A stretch of 64,000 nucleotides of DNA from Nostoc sp. NMS9 (lineage in GTDB: Bacteria; Cyanobacteriota; Cyanobacteriia; Cyanobacteriales; Nostocaceae), in NCBI RefSeq assembly GCF_017114995.1, contig NZ_JABXKL010000079.1:1-64000 (forward strand). Reading direction: 5' to 3'. Each line of letters opens with the position of its first letter. Position 1 is the stretch's first letter. Both the position numbers and the translations under genes were made by a program. This document shows, piece after piece, positions 55,501 to 62,986 of this stretch. The notes below the pieces were generated by a model. That model saw only the letters and a program-made list of their open reading frames with translations. It searched no databases and had not been told where the DNA came from.

Positions 55501-58500
55501 AGCCACGCTCCATCCATCCAGAATCACATGGTGTTCGGTAAAGCTAAACTGAAAAGTCTCTTCACTGCGGCGATGAATTTGAAAGCGTAGCAGTGGTGGG
55601 CACGTCCAGTCAAACTTTTGGCTCTTTTCAGCTTCATACCAAACTGCTAGAACATTCTCTTGTTCATTTACACAAAGGTGTCGTAAGTCTTCAACCTGTA
55701 AGGGAATAGAAATATTTTTATGTACAAGCTGTATCAACTCGTTATATTTTTCCAGTTCAAATGAAGTTCTTAGTACAGGATGATAAACCGCCAGTTCTTG
55801 AATAGCAATCTGCAATTTCTCCAAGTCAAAAGGAGCTTTCAGATGCAGGCTAGTAACGTTGTGATAGATTGCAGTATCGGGGCTGGAAATACTATGAAAC
55901 AACATTCCTGCCTGAAGTTGACTTAGAGGGTAAGCATCTTCTAAATCATCAGGTAACTTTTGTCTATCTGCTTGAGAAAGTAAGCTAAATGGTTCAACTG
56001 GTTTTACATTTATGTTACTTTCTTTTGCAGCCACTAAAGTTTTCGCAAGTTCGTAAATGGTTTGAAATCGAAATAACTGTTGTATTGAAAAATTTAAACC
56101 ATGTTTTTGTGCTTGAGACTGAACTTGGATGCTACGCATAGAATCTCCACCTAAGGAAAAGAAGTTGTCGTGGATACCCACCTGCTTGATACCAAGAACT
56201 TTAGCCCAAATATCAGCTAGTATTTTTTCTTCTTTTATGCGAGGTGCGACAAAAGCTTTTTCTAATTCAGGTCGCGCAGTGTCAGGAGTGGGTAATGCTC
56301 TGCGGTCAATCTTTCCATTAGCTGTGAGCGGTAGTGCCTCCAATGTGACAAAAGCTGCTGGCACCATGTAGCTTGGCAACTTTGACTCTAAAAAGCTGCG
56401 TAATTCAGAAACTGTCAGTGTTTGTCCTTTTTGAGCAACTACGTAGGCAACTATTCGCTTAGAATCTCCTGAATCATCGCTTACTATAACTACAGTTTCT
56501 CGTACTGGTGGGTATTGGCTGATTAATGCCTCAATTTCTCCCAGTTCAATCCGAAAACCACGTACTTTTACTTGGTGGTCAATACGACCTAAATATTCAA
56601 TGTCTCCATTCGGTAAATATCGTGCTAAATCACCGGATTTGTAAAGACGCGCATTGAGTTTATCACTAAAGCAATTAGGAATAAATCTTTCAGGAGTTAG
56701 TGCTGGTCGGTTTAAATAACCCCTGACCACACCAGCACCACCAATATACATTTCACCTGGTACTCCGATGGGTACTGGCTGCCCATATCTATCTAGTAAA
56801 TAAACTTGCAAGTCAGGAATTGGACGACCAATTAAACTTGCTGATGCTACTTCTAAGTCTGCCATTGTTAGCGGACGATATGTAACATGCACAGTTGTTT
56901 CCGTAATCCCGTACATATTGACTAACTGTGGTGACTGGTCGCCATGACGTTCAAACCAAGGTCTTAAACTCTCAATTTGCAACGCTTCTCCACCGAAAAT
57001 GACTTTTCGCAGGCTTAAGTTGTTACTATTTCCCAGCGATTCCTCTACCTGTATCAGCTGACGGAAAGCAGAAGGTGTCTGGTTAAGTACAGTCACTTGC
57101 TGTGTTAACAACAATTTATAAAACTCTTCAGGTGAACGACTCAGCCAATACGGTACTACTATTAACTGTCCACCATACAGCAATGCCCCCCAGATTTCCC
57201 AAACAGAAAAATCAAAGGCTATAGAATGGAATAGTGAAAAGACATCCTGTTGATTAAATTTATACCAGGATTCAGTTGTTGCGAATAAACGAACAACATT
57301 GCTGTGATTAACTAAGACACCCTTAGGTTGACCTGTTGAGCCAGATGTATAGATGATATAAGCCAAGTTCTCAGTTGTACAGTCATTGATTGGGTTTTGT
57401 TGACTTGACTGAGCTATAATTTCCCAATATGTATCTAGACAAACAACCCTAGTCTGATGTTGTGGCAAATTCTCTTTTAGGTGCTGCTGCGTTAGTAACA
57501 CTGACACAGAAGCATCTTGCAATATGAAGGCTAAACGTTCTGGTGGATAGGCTGGGTCTAGCGGTACATAAGCACCACCAGCTTTAAGGATGGCTAATAG
57601 ACCGATGACCATATCAAGCGATCGCTCTACACAAATCCCGACTAATACCTCTGGTTCCACGCCCAGCTTTTTCAGATAGTGCGCTAGCTGATTTGCTCTA
57701 GCATTCAGTTCGTAGTAGGTTAGTTGTTTATCCTCAAATACTACTGCTACTGCATCAGGCGTGCGTTCTACTTGCGCTTCAAACAACTGATGAATACATT
57801 GTTGTTGAGGATATTCAACCTGAGTGTTATTCCACTCCACTAGCTGCTGATGTAAGTCATCTGCCGTTAATAGTGGTAAGTCAGATAATCTTGCTTGTGG
57901 ATTTGCAACAATCCCTTCTAGCAAAGTACAAAAATGCTCTACTATCCGAGTAATAGTTTCAGCATCAAACAAGTCGATGTCGTATTCTAAGCAGCCCCTC
58001 AACTCTGGCTCTGCATTCACTATGTGCAGAGTTAAATCAAATTTGGCAGTCTGACCGTGCGTCGGGAGCCAATTTAGAGTCAAACCAGGTAGTGTCAGTT
58101 CCTTTTGAGTATCTTCCTGCCAGGCAAACATTACCTGAAACAAAGGCATATGACTGAGATTTCTATCTGGCTGAAGTTCTTCCACTAATTGCTCGAAAGG
58201 TATATCTGCATGAGCGTATGCACCCACACACACCTCGCGTACTCTATTCAACAATTCTAAAAAACTTGGATTATCAGAAAGATAAGTCCGCAGCACAAGG
58301 GTATTGACAAAAAAACCAATCAGCCCTTGAATCTCACTTTGGTTGCGGTTAGCAATTGGAGAGCCAACACAGATGTCTTCTTGCCCTGTGTAACGGTACA
58401 GTAAAGCTTGCAATGCTCCCAGTAGCGTCATAAACAGGGTTACCCCTTCTTGATTGCTCAGGGATCTGAGCATATTGGTTAGGCTTGCTGATAGCTCAAA

Positions 58501-59310
58501 AGAAGCAATTGCGCCTCGAAAGCTTTGGACTGGTGTCCGTGGGCGATCTGTGGGCAAAGCCAAGGTTGAAGTGCCTGCCAATTGTTGCTTCCAATAAGAA
58601 AGTTGCGTCTTTTGTAATTCGCCTTGTAGCCACTGACGCTGCCAAATAGCAAAGTCTGCGTATTGAATAGAGATATCAGGGAGAGGAGATATTTTGCTGG
58701 TGGAAAAGGCTTCATAGAGTACTGCTAATTCACGGATTAACACTCCTATAGACCAACCATCAACGGCAATGTGGTGAATCGTGAACAGCAGCAAGTATTC
58801 TTCGACACCTCTTTGTAGCAGCATGACTCGCAGCAACGGGCCAGTCACTAAATCAAAAGGTTTTTGAGCTATCTCTGTTGTTAGCCGCTCGACTTGTGTA
58901 TGTCTTTCAGCTTCTGGCATCGAGAGCAAGTTCACCAGTGGCAGGGTCACAGTTACAGTAGGATGAATAACCTGAATTGCTTGTTCCTCAACCATCTCAA
59001 AAGTAGTACGTAACGCTTCATGGCGTCGCACAATCTCGTTGAGACTTCGCTCTAACGCATCCACGTTAAGCGCACCTACCAGCTGTACACATGCTAGTTC
59101 ACTGTAGTAAGGATTATCGGGATCTAACTGTTGGAGAAACCACAGCCGTTGTTGGGCAAAGGATAGGGGAGCAGGACTTATTTGAGAACGTTTTGGAATA
59201 ATCTCTACTTGAGAGTCAACTTCACCCCGCAATCGCTTTTTGAGAAGCTCCTGTTGACTGAGTGAAAGCTTTGATCGTCGTTTTAAAATTTCATCTTTTG
59301 TTATATCCAT
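52585..59310 (-). CDS. Two-module NRPS: C-A(Thr)-PCP-C-A(Ser)-PCP
   Basis: About 2241 residues from the ATG with AGGGGAG three bases upstream (MDITKDE); a TTG 15 bases further up is rejected. Module 1: C with HHIAVDG near 180, A with YTSGSTGQPKG near 655 and pocket D-F-W-N-I-G-M-V-H-K, the canonical threonine code; PCP LGGDSMRS near 1053. Module 2: C opening DAYPLSQLQAGMLFHS near 1130 with HHVILDG near 1260; A with YTSGSTGKPKG near 1735 and pocket D-V-W-H-I-S-L-V-D-K, two conservative changes from the serine code DVWHLSLIDK; PCP LGGHSLLL near 2163. The Ser A domain carries a 45-residue in-frame repeat-derived insertion between its A6 and A7 motifs. No E or TE domain. Confidence 0.92.
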   Translation of the reverse strand: MDITKDEILKRRSKLSLSQQELLKKRLRGEVDSQVEIIPKRSQISPAPLSFAQQRLWFLQQLDPDNPYYSELACVQLVGALNVDALERSLNEIVRRHEALRTTFEMVEEQAIQVIHPTVTVTLPLVNLLSMPEAERHTQVERLTTEIAQKPFDLVTGPLLRVMLLQRGVEEYLLLFTIHHIAVDGWSIGVLIRELAVLYEAFSTSKISPLPDISIQYADFAIWQRQWLQGELQKTQLSYWKQQLAGTSTLALPTDRPRTPVQSFRGAIASFELSASLTNMLRSLSNQEGVTLFMTLLGALQALLYRYTGQEDICVGSPIANRNQSEIQGLIGFFVNTLVLRTYLSDNPSFLELLNRVREVCVGAYAHADIPFEQLVEELQPDRNLSHMPLFQVMFAWQEDTQKELTLPGLTLNWLPTHGQTAKFDLTLHIVNAEPELRGCLEYDIDLFDAETITRIVEHFCTLLEGIVANPQARLSDLPLLTADDLHQQLVEWNNTQVEYPQQQCIHQLFEAQVERTPDAVAVVFEDKQLTYYELNARANQLAHYLKKLGVEPEVLVGICVERSLDMVIGLLAILKAGGAYVPLDPAYPPERLAFILQDASVSVLLTQQHLKENLPQHQTRVVCLDTYWEIIAQSSQQNPINDCTTENLAYIIYTSGSTGQPKGVLVNHSNVVRLFATTESWYKFNQQDVFSLFHSIAFDFSVWEIWGALLYGGQLIVVPYWLSRSPEEFYKLLLTQQVTVLNQTPSAFRQLIQVEESLGNSNNLSLRKVIFGGEALQIESLRPWFERHGDQSPQLVNMYGITETTVHVTYRPLTMADLEVASASLIGRPIPDLQVYLLDRYGQPVPIGVPGEMYIGGAGVVRGYLNRPALTPERFIPNCFSDKLNARLYKSGDLARYLPNGDIEYLGRIDHQVKVRGFRIELGEIEALISQYPPVRETVVIVSDDSGDSKRIVAYVVAQKGQTLTVSELRSFLESKLPSYMVPAAFVTLEALPLTANGKIDRRALPTPDTARPELEKAFVAPRIKEEKILADIWAKVLGIKQVGIHDNFFSLGGDSMRSIQVQSQAQKHGLNFSIQQLFRFQTIYELAKTLVAAKESNINVKPVEPFSLLSQADRQKLPDDLEDAYPLSQLQAGMLFHSISSPDTAIYHNVTSLHLKAPFDLEKLQIAIQELAVYHPVLRTSFELEKYNELIQLVHKNISIPLQVEDLRHLCVNEQENVLAVWYEAEKSQKFDWTCPPLLRFQIHRRSEETFQFSFTEHHVILDGWSVASMITELFRRYLSLLGENISFPESSPTTAYRDFIALEREVLKSDECLRYWRQKLYNSTVTTLPRWWLNCDQVSNISRSISVHNVELSLNVSLALKQLAQIARVPLKSILLAAHLRVLSLLSSQTDVVTGLVSNGRLEEVDGERILGLFLNTLPFRLQLSGGTWLDLVQRTFDTERELLPHRRYPLAELQRILGQQPLFETAFNFTNFHVYQGIVRLNEVQLLSSKYFAVTNFALCTQFSLDEFSSEINLDLEYDVRQFSSKQIEAIGGYYARTLAVIAAEPKRRYESISLLSSQEQHQLMVEWNDTQVEYPQDRCIHHLFEAQVEHTPDAIAVVFEDQQLTYRELNARANQLAHYLRLLGVKPEVLVGICTERSLHMIIGLLAILKAGGAYVPLDPSYPKERLAYMLEDSQPKVLLTQQQLVENLPTYTAKLVCLDSNWELIAQHSKQNPDYHPSNDNLAYIIYTSGSTGKPKGAMNTHRGICNRLLWMQDQYQLTDTDRVLQKTPFSFDVSVWEFFWPLITGARLVVAQPEGHRDPNYLVNVIAQQQITTLHFVPSMLQVFLEAEGLEKCQSLMRVIVSGEPLPVQLQQRSGDRLNAQLHNLYGPTEAAVDVTFWQCQDSVTNQNTVPIGRPIANIQIYLLDEHLNPVPIGVPGELYIGGVGLARGYFNRPDLTAEKFIPNPFQRGRGAETSPSAGFQPSELLPRGDAKRERREQGSRGGKQDQSSNYSERLYKTGDLARYLLNGEIEFIGRIDYQVKIRGFRIELGEVEALINQYSGVRETVVVATDAQNLVAYVVPQTEQTLVISELRHFLESKLPNYMVPAAFVTLEALPLSPNGKVDRKALRAPDTVRPQLEAVYQPPQTEVEQTIVDIWQEILNLESVGIHDNFFELGGHSLLLVQVHSKLREAFKSNVSIIELFRYPTIRSLAEYFSQIKNLPQSYLIEIPSEKILHGKVQQRKRLQKLKSIDSI
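53317..53451. repeat. In-frame repeat insertion inside the Ser A domain
   Basis: About 135 bases that look like a Nostocales intergenic repeat (CTCCCCTGCTCCCCTGCTCC and the palindromic CGTTCGCGCTTCGCG) lie exactly where other A domains read IPNPF-x(n)-RLYKTGD. The frame is preserved; the added residues are hydrophilic and rich in Arg, Gly, Gln and Ser. It maps to a surface loop region before A7. Confidence 0.8.
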
Positions 59311-59348
59311 AATCTCCCCTGTCAAACTACGATAACTAGCAATGCTTT

Positions 59349-60419
59349 TTAATCTATAACTTGGACCTTGACATACTCAGGGATAGACTGTATTTGGGTT
59401 AGATCATTTTCTAAAATCTGCAAATCTCCATTTTTTTGAATTTCTTGAAAACCTGCAAACTTATAAGATATATACATCATTCGATTCCGATTATTTGAAA
59501 CAAACTCAGCCCGCAAACGAACATTATTGTTCTTAGCCAATGTCATAATATGATTTAGCATAATTGTGCCGACACCTCTGGACATAACCCGACAAGACAT
59601 CAGCAAAAGCTTCAGAGTCCACACAACCTCTGCACATTCCACAAGAGCTAGCCCAATTTTTCCATAACTGCCATATTTATCTTCTAAACTAGCAATCAGT
59701 ATTTTATGCTGATCGGATTGTCGAAAATTATTCAGTTCGTTATATGAATATGTATAACCAGTTGTATTTAATTGATTAGTTCTTAATGTTAACTCTTCGG
59801 CTCTTTGTAAATCATCTTCTTGAGCATCAGAGATAGTAAAAGTCATATTAAGTGTAGCTAAAAACTCGTTTTGAGTACCAATAAATTCTTTTTCATAATT
59901 ATTTCTTTCAATATCACTAATATACATTAGTCTTCTCAGTTTTGAATCCTCTGTAATAAAATGAGGATTCATTTCTGGTTTATTTAAGAAATGCGTCAGA
60001 TCAGTTGCATTAATACAAAGGACTTCCGCAAGTGAAAATTTGACTTCTTCAAGTTCAAATAACTGGTCATCGATAAAAGCAAATGCATCGATGCCAAGAT
60101 TGAGAAATTTAGCAATCTCTTGAATAGAACTCGATTTAGAGTTCCAATTTATTTGAGGATAGAGAAAATATTCGTGCAACCCAAATTCCTGGAGCTGCTC
60201 CATTGCTCTGGCATAGTCATTTTTACTGGCAACAGACTGCAAAATACCTCGGACATCTAATGCTTTGATAATATCGACTACCTCGTTTCGCAGGTAAACA
60301 CAGTCATCCTCTAATAAAATACCATCCCAAAGCGTGTTATCTAAATCCCAAACTACACATTTGATAGCTTTTTTCTCTATTTGTTGATCGTTTGAAATTT
60401 CAGTGTTTGTGCTAATCAT
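59349..60419 (-). CDS. FkbH-like HAD-IIIC protein (glyceryl transfer from 1,3-bisphosphoglycerate)
   Basis: 356 residues. N-terminal HAD phosphatase fold with nucleophile motif DLDNTLWDG (Asp25, Asp27), a conserved VASKND segment and AFIDDQLFE; the C-terminal half is GNAT-like (KIGLALVE, LLLMSCRVMSRGVG). FkbH-type enzymes dephosphorylate 1,3-bisphosphoglycerate and load glyceryl onto a free-standing ACP, the first step to hydroxy- or methoxymalonyl-ACP or glyceryl units. The matching ACP and two dehydrogenases lie immediately upstream. Its ATG overlaps the acyl-CoA dehydrogenase stop (ATGA), and 38 bases separate its stop from the two-module NRPS, so one operon is likely. Confidence 0.88.
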   Translation of the reverse strand: MISTNTEISNDQQIEKKAIKCVVWDLDNTLWDGILLEDDCVYLRNEVVDIIKALDVRGILQSVASKNDYARAMEQLQEFGLHEYFLYPQINWNSKSSSIQEIAKFLNLGIDAFAFIDDQLFELEEVKFSLAEVLCINATDLTHFLNKPEMNPHFITEDSKLRRLMYISDIERNNYEKEFIGTQNEFLATLNMTFTISDAQEDDLQRAEELTLRTNQLNTTGYTYSYNELNNFRQSDQHKILIASLEDKYGSYGKIGLALVECAEVVWTLKLLLMSCRVMSRGVGTIMLNHIMTLAKNNNVRLRAEFVSNNRNRMMYISYKFAGFQEIQKNGDLQILENDLTQIQSIPEYVKVQVID

Positions 60420-61612
60420 ATTCTCACATCATTGCCAGTAAGTTTTGAGAATTGATGGTGAGTGAAAGCAGGTTTTGATATATACTCCTGATAACCGTAA
60501 TCAGCGATGGCAATCTGTTGTATTTGTGTGCTTCCTTCAATGATTTCCATGATTTTTGCATCTCGCAAATATCTAGCAACTGAATATTCATTAGTACAAC
60601 CATTAGCCCCATGAATTTGTACGGCATTATTTGCCACTTGAGTTGCTGTTGTAGATGCAAAATATTTGGCAATCGAAGTCTCTGTTATAGAATTCGGATC
60701 GCCAACTTCTTTGAGATAGCCAGCTTGATAGCACAGTAATCTTGCTGCTTTGACATTGACTATCATCTCGGTAATCATTTGCCGAATTAATTGGTGTTCT
60801 TTCAAATAAACACCGAACTGCTTTCGTTCGCTCGTGTACTGAATGCAGGCTTCTAGACAAGCTTGAGCAATACCTACAGAACCCCATGCCACACTATATC
60901 TTCCATAATCTAATGCAGAAGAAGCTATATAAGAGAAACCAAAACCCAATCTGCCTACCAGATTCTCTTGAGGAATTCGACAATCTTGAAAGTTTAATTG
61001 AGCGAGCATTGAAGCCCGAACACCCAATATCCCCGAAATAGGTTGTATTGAAAGTCCTGGACTATTTTTTTCAACTAAAAAAGCAGAGGGTTTTCCTGAA
61101 CATTGGGCAAATACCAAAAAGACATCTGCAATTTGTCCGTAGGTAATCCATTTTTTCTGTCCATTCAAAACATAAGAGTCACCAGAAAGTGTTGCTGTGC
61201 TTTCTATACTTTTAGCATCGCTACCTACGTTAGGTTCACTTAAGGCGAAAGCAGCTATAACTTTACCAGATGCTAATTTTGGCAGCCAATACTCTTTTTG
61301 ATACTTATTACCCCATCGACAAAGAGCAGAAGCAACCATGCTATGAACTGTGAGCAAACTCCGTAAAGAAGAACATCCTCGTCCAATTTCTTCATTCAGA
61401 AGACCATAGGTGATCATATCCATACTTTTGCCACCAAATTCTTCGGGTATTACAGCACCCAAATATCCTTGGTGAGCAAACTTTTCTATAAGTTTTGGGG
61501 AAGTACACTCTTCTTGGTCGGAGGAATTTGCGTGAGGTACAACTTCTTTGTTGACGAAACCTCTAAATTTAGATGTATCATCTTTTTGTTGAGATGTAAA
61601 CTCAATTTTCAT
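60416..61612 (-). CDS. Acyl-CoA dehydrogenase-family enzyme (FkbI-like)
   Basis: 398 residues, full-length acyl-CoA dehydrogenase fold with flavin/substrate motifs FALSEPNVGSDA, KKWITYGQIADVFLV, YGRYSVAWGSVGIAQA, RKQFG, and NAVQIHGANG; the catalytic-base Glu region reads MEIIEGSTQIQ. In FkbI-type pathways this protein oxidises an ACP-bound hydroxyacyl intermediate on the way to the alpha-oxygenated malonyl unit. Placement between the ACP gene and the FkbH-like gene, with ATGA overlap to the latter, supports this reading over a role in fatty-acid degradation. Confidence 0.88.
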   Translation of the reverse strand: MKIEFTSQQKDDTSKFRGFVNKEVVPHANSSDQEECTSPKLIEKFAHQGYLGAVIPEEFGGKSMDMITYGLLNEEIGRGCSSLRSLLTVHSMVASALCRWGNKYQKEYWLPKLASGKVIAAFALSEPNVGSDAKSIESTATLSGDSYVLNGQKKWITYGQIADVFLVFAQCSGKPSAFLVEKNSPGLSIQPISGILGVRASMLAQLNFQDCRIPQENLVGRLGFGFSYIASSALDYGRYSVAWGSVGIAQACLEACIQYTSERKQFGVYLKEHQLIRQMITEMIVNVKAARLLCYQAGYLKEVGDPNSITETSIAKYFASTTATQVANNAVQIHGANGCTNEYSVARYLRDAKIMEIIEGSTQIQQIAIADYGYQEYISKPAFTHHQFSKLTGNDVRI

Positions 61613-61657
61613 GATGATTACTTGGTTGTTGAAAATAGGTTTGAATTTTATATTTGT

Positions 61658-61909
61658 TCATTTTTCTACAACGAAAGCTGTCTTGCGTTCAACTAAACGA
61701 GTCATAGAATTTATAGTTCTGAAGTTATCAAGCTCCAGGTCTTCATTGTCAATATTAATTTGAAATGCTTGTTCGATAAATAAGACGAGTTGCATAGCAA
61801 ACATGGAATTGACAAAACCAAGTGCAAAAATATCTTCATCTGACTGCAAATCATGATTGCGGAAAAATCGGGACAAAAAATCTAGAATTTTTGCTTGTAT
61901 TTCTGACAT
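61658..61909 (-). CDS. Free-standing acyl carrier protein (FkbJ-like)
   Basis: 83 residues, four-helix carrier fold. The phosphopantetheine Ser lies in ALGFVNSMFAMQL near residue 37; the usual D-S-L is N-S-M here, as seen in ACPs of methoxymalonyl/glyceryl pathways. It would carry glyceryl and its oxidised forms between the FkbH-, FkbK- and FkbI-like enzymes and then donate the unit to a PKS AT. It is 45 bases upstream of the dehydrogenase gene and 57 bases downstream of the 3-hydroxyacyl-CoA dehydrogenase-like gene. Confidence 0.85.
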   Translation of the reverse strand: MSEIQAKILDFLSRFFRNHDLQSDEDIFALGFVNSMFAMQLVLFIEQAFQINIDNEDLELDNFRTINSMTRLVERKTAFVVEK

Positions 61910-61966
61910 ATTTTCAATTCACCTTGATTTTAGGTATGGCTAGAGAGTTTGTTTTAATATCCAATT

Positions 61967-62830
61967 TCAAATTGCTCCATTGTAAGTATAAAAACCTTGC
62001 CCACTCTTGCGACCATACAACCCAGCATCCACCATCTTTTTCAGCAATTGACAAGGTCTGTATTTGCTGTCGTTGAAACTTTCATACAAAACTTCGATGG
62101 AAAAAAGAATCGTATCCAATCCAATTAAGTCAGCAGTTTCTAGGGGTCCCATTTTATGACCGAAACAGGTTTTGAAAATTCTATCCACTTCTTCCACTGA
62201 AGCAACTTGGTCTTGTAGCAAGAAAATTGCTTCATTAATTGTCAACATGAGAACTCGGTTAGAAACAAAACCTGGCGAATCATTGACAAGGATGCTTTCC
62301 TTACCCATCTGAGCCAGTAATTCTTTAGCTGTTGAGATTGTTTCATCGGATGTGTGATACCCACGAATCATTTCAACCATCGGCTTCATTGGAACCGGGT
62401 TCATGAAATGCATACCAATCACTTTATCAGCACGCTTAGTTAATGAACCAATGCGAGTAATGGGAATAGCAGATGTATTAGCCGCAAATATAGCTTTATC
62501 TTGGCAAATTGCATCAAGCTGTGCGTATACCCCCTTTTTAATATCCCACTTTTCGGTGACATTTTCAATCACAAATTCTGCATCTTCAAGAAATTTATAG
62601 TTTGGAGAAAACTTAATTCGCTGCAGAATATTGTCAGGACTCTCTGCTTTCTCATTTTTCTGGAAAAACCCTTGGAAACGCACATTATTCCTGATTTCCT
62701 GTTTTGCTTTATCCAGAATCTCTTCGGAAATATCTACTATAATCACTTGATGACCAGTTTGAGCGAGGTTTTGTGCAACCCCAACACCCATAACCCCAGA
62801 TCCAACTACACCTACTACTTGAATATTCAT
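61967..62830 (-). CDS. 3-Hydroxyacyl-CoA dehydrogenase-family enzyme (FkbK-like)
   Basis: 287 residues. The Rossmann motif VGSGVMGVGVA starts near residue 9, followed by FVIENVTEKWDIKK, ANTSAIPITRI, the catalytic His in GMHFMNPVPMKPMVE, and NDSPGFVSNRVLM; the C-terminal dimer domain ends YGRKSGQGFYTYN. In FkbK-type pathways it oxidises the primary alcohol of glyceryl-ACP to the aldehyde/semialdehyde level. A beta-oxidation hydroxybutyryl-CoA dehydrogenase has the same fold, but adjacency to the ACP, FkbI-like and FkbH-like genes favours the extender-unit role. Confidence 0.85.
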   Translation of the reverse strand: MNIQVVGVVGSGVMGVGVAQNLAQTGHQVIIVDISEEILDKAKQEIRNNVRFQGFFQKNEKAESPDNILQRIKFSPNYKFLEDAEFVIENVTEKWDIKKGVYAQLDAICQDKAIFAANTSAIPITRIGSLTKRADKVIGMHFMNPVPMKPMVEMIRGYHTSDETISTAKELLAQMGKESILVNDSPGFVSNRVLMLTINEAIFLLQDQVASVEEVDRIFKTCFGHKMGPLETADLIGLDTILFSIEVLYESFNDSKYRPCQLLKKMVDAGLYGRKSGQGFYTYNGAI

Positions 62831-62986
62831 GATTAAAACTGACTAATCTCTGCTACGTTCAAGACACAATACAGTTAAACACGTTTACACGCTCCTGAAA
62901 AGGAATACCATTTTTTCTTTAAGAGTAGACGTTAGGGTAAAGGCATCTTATCCGACCAGTACCTTGACTACAGGGGTGGCGATTGC

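Noticed and set aside
19498..62830. Assignment to a known product (anachelin, zwittermicin, cryptophycin)
   Set aside because: Individual parts recall these pathways (Thr/Ser plus PKS; Fkb-type extender genes; beta-alanine supply), but module order and missing signature enzymes (salicylate or tyrosine-chromophore genes, halogenase, etc.) do not fit any of them.
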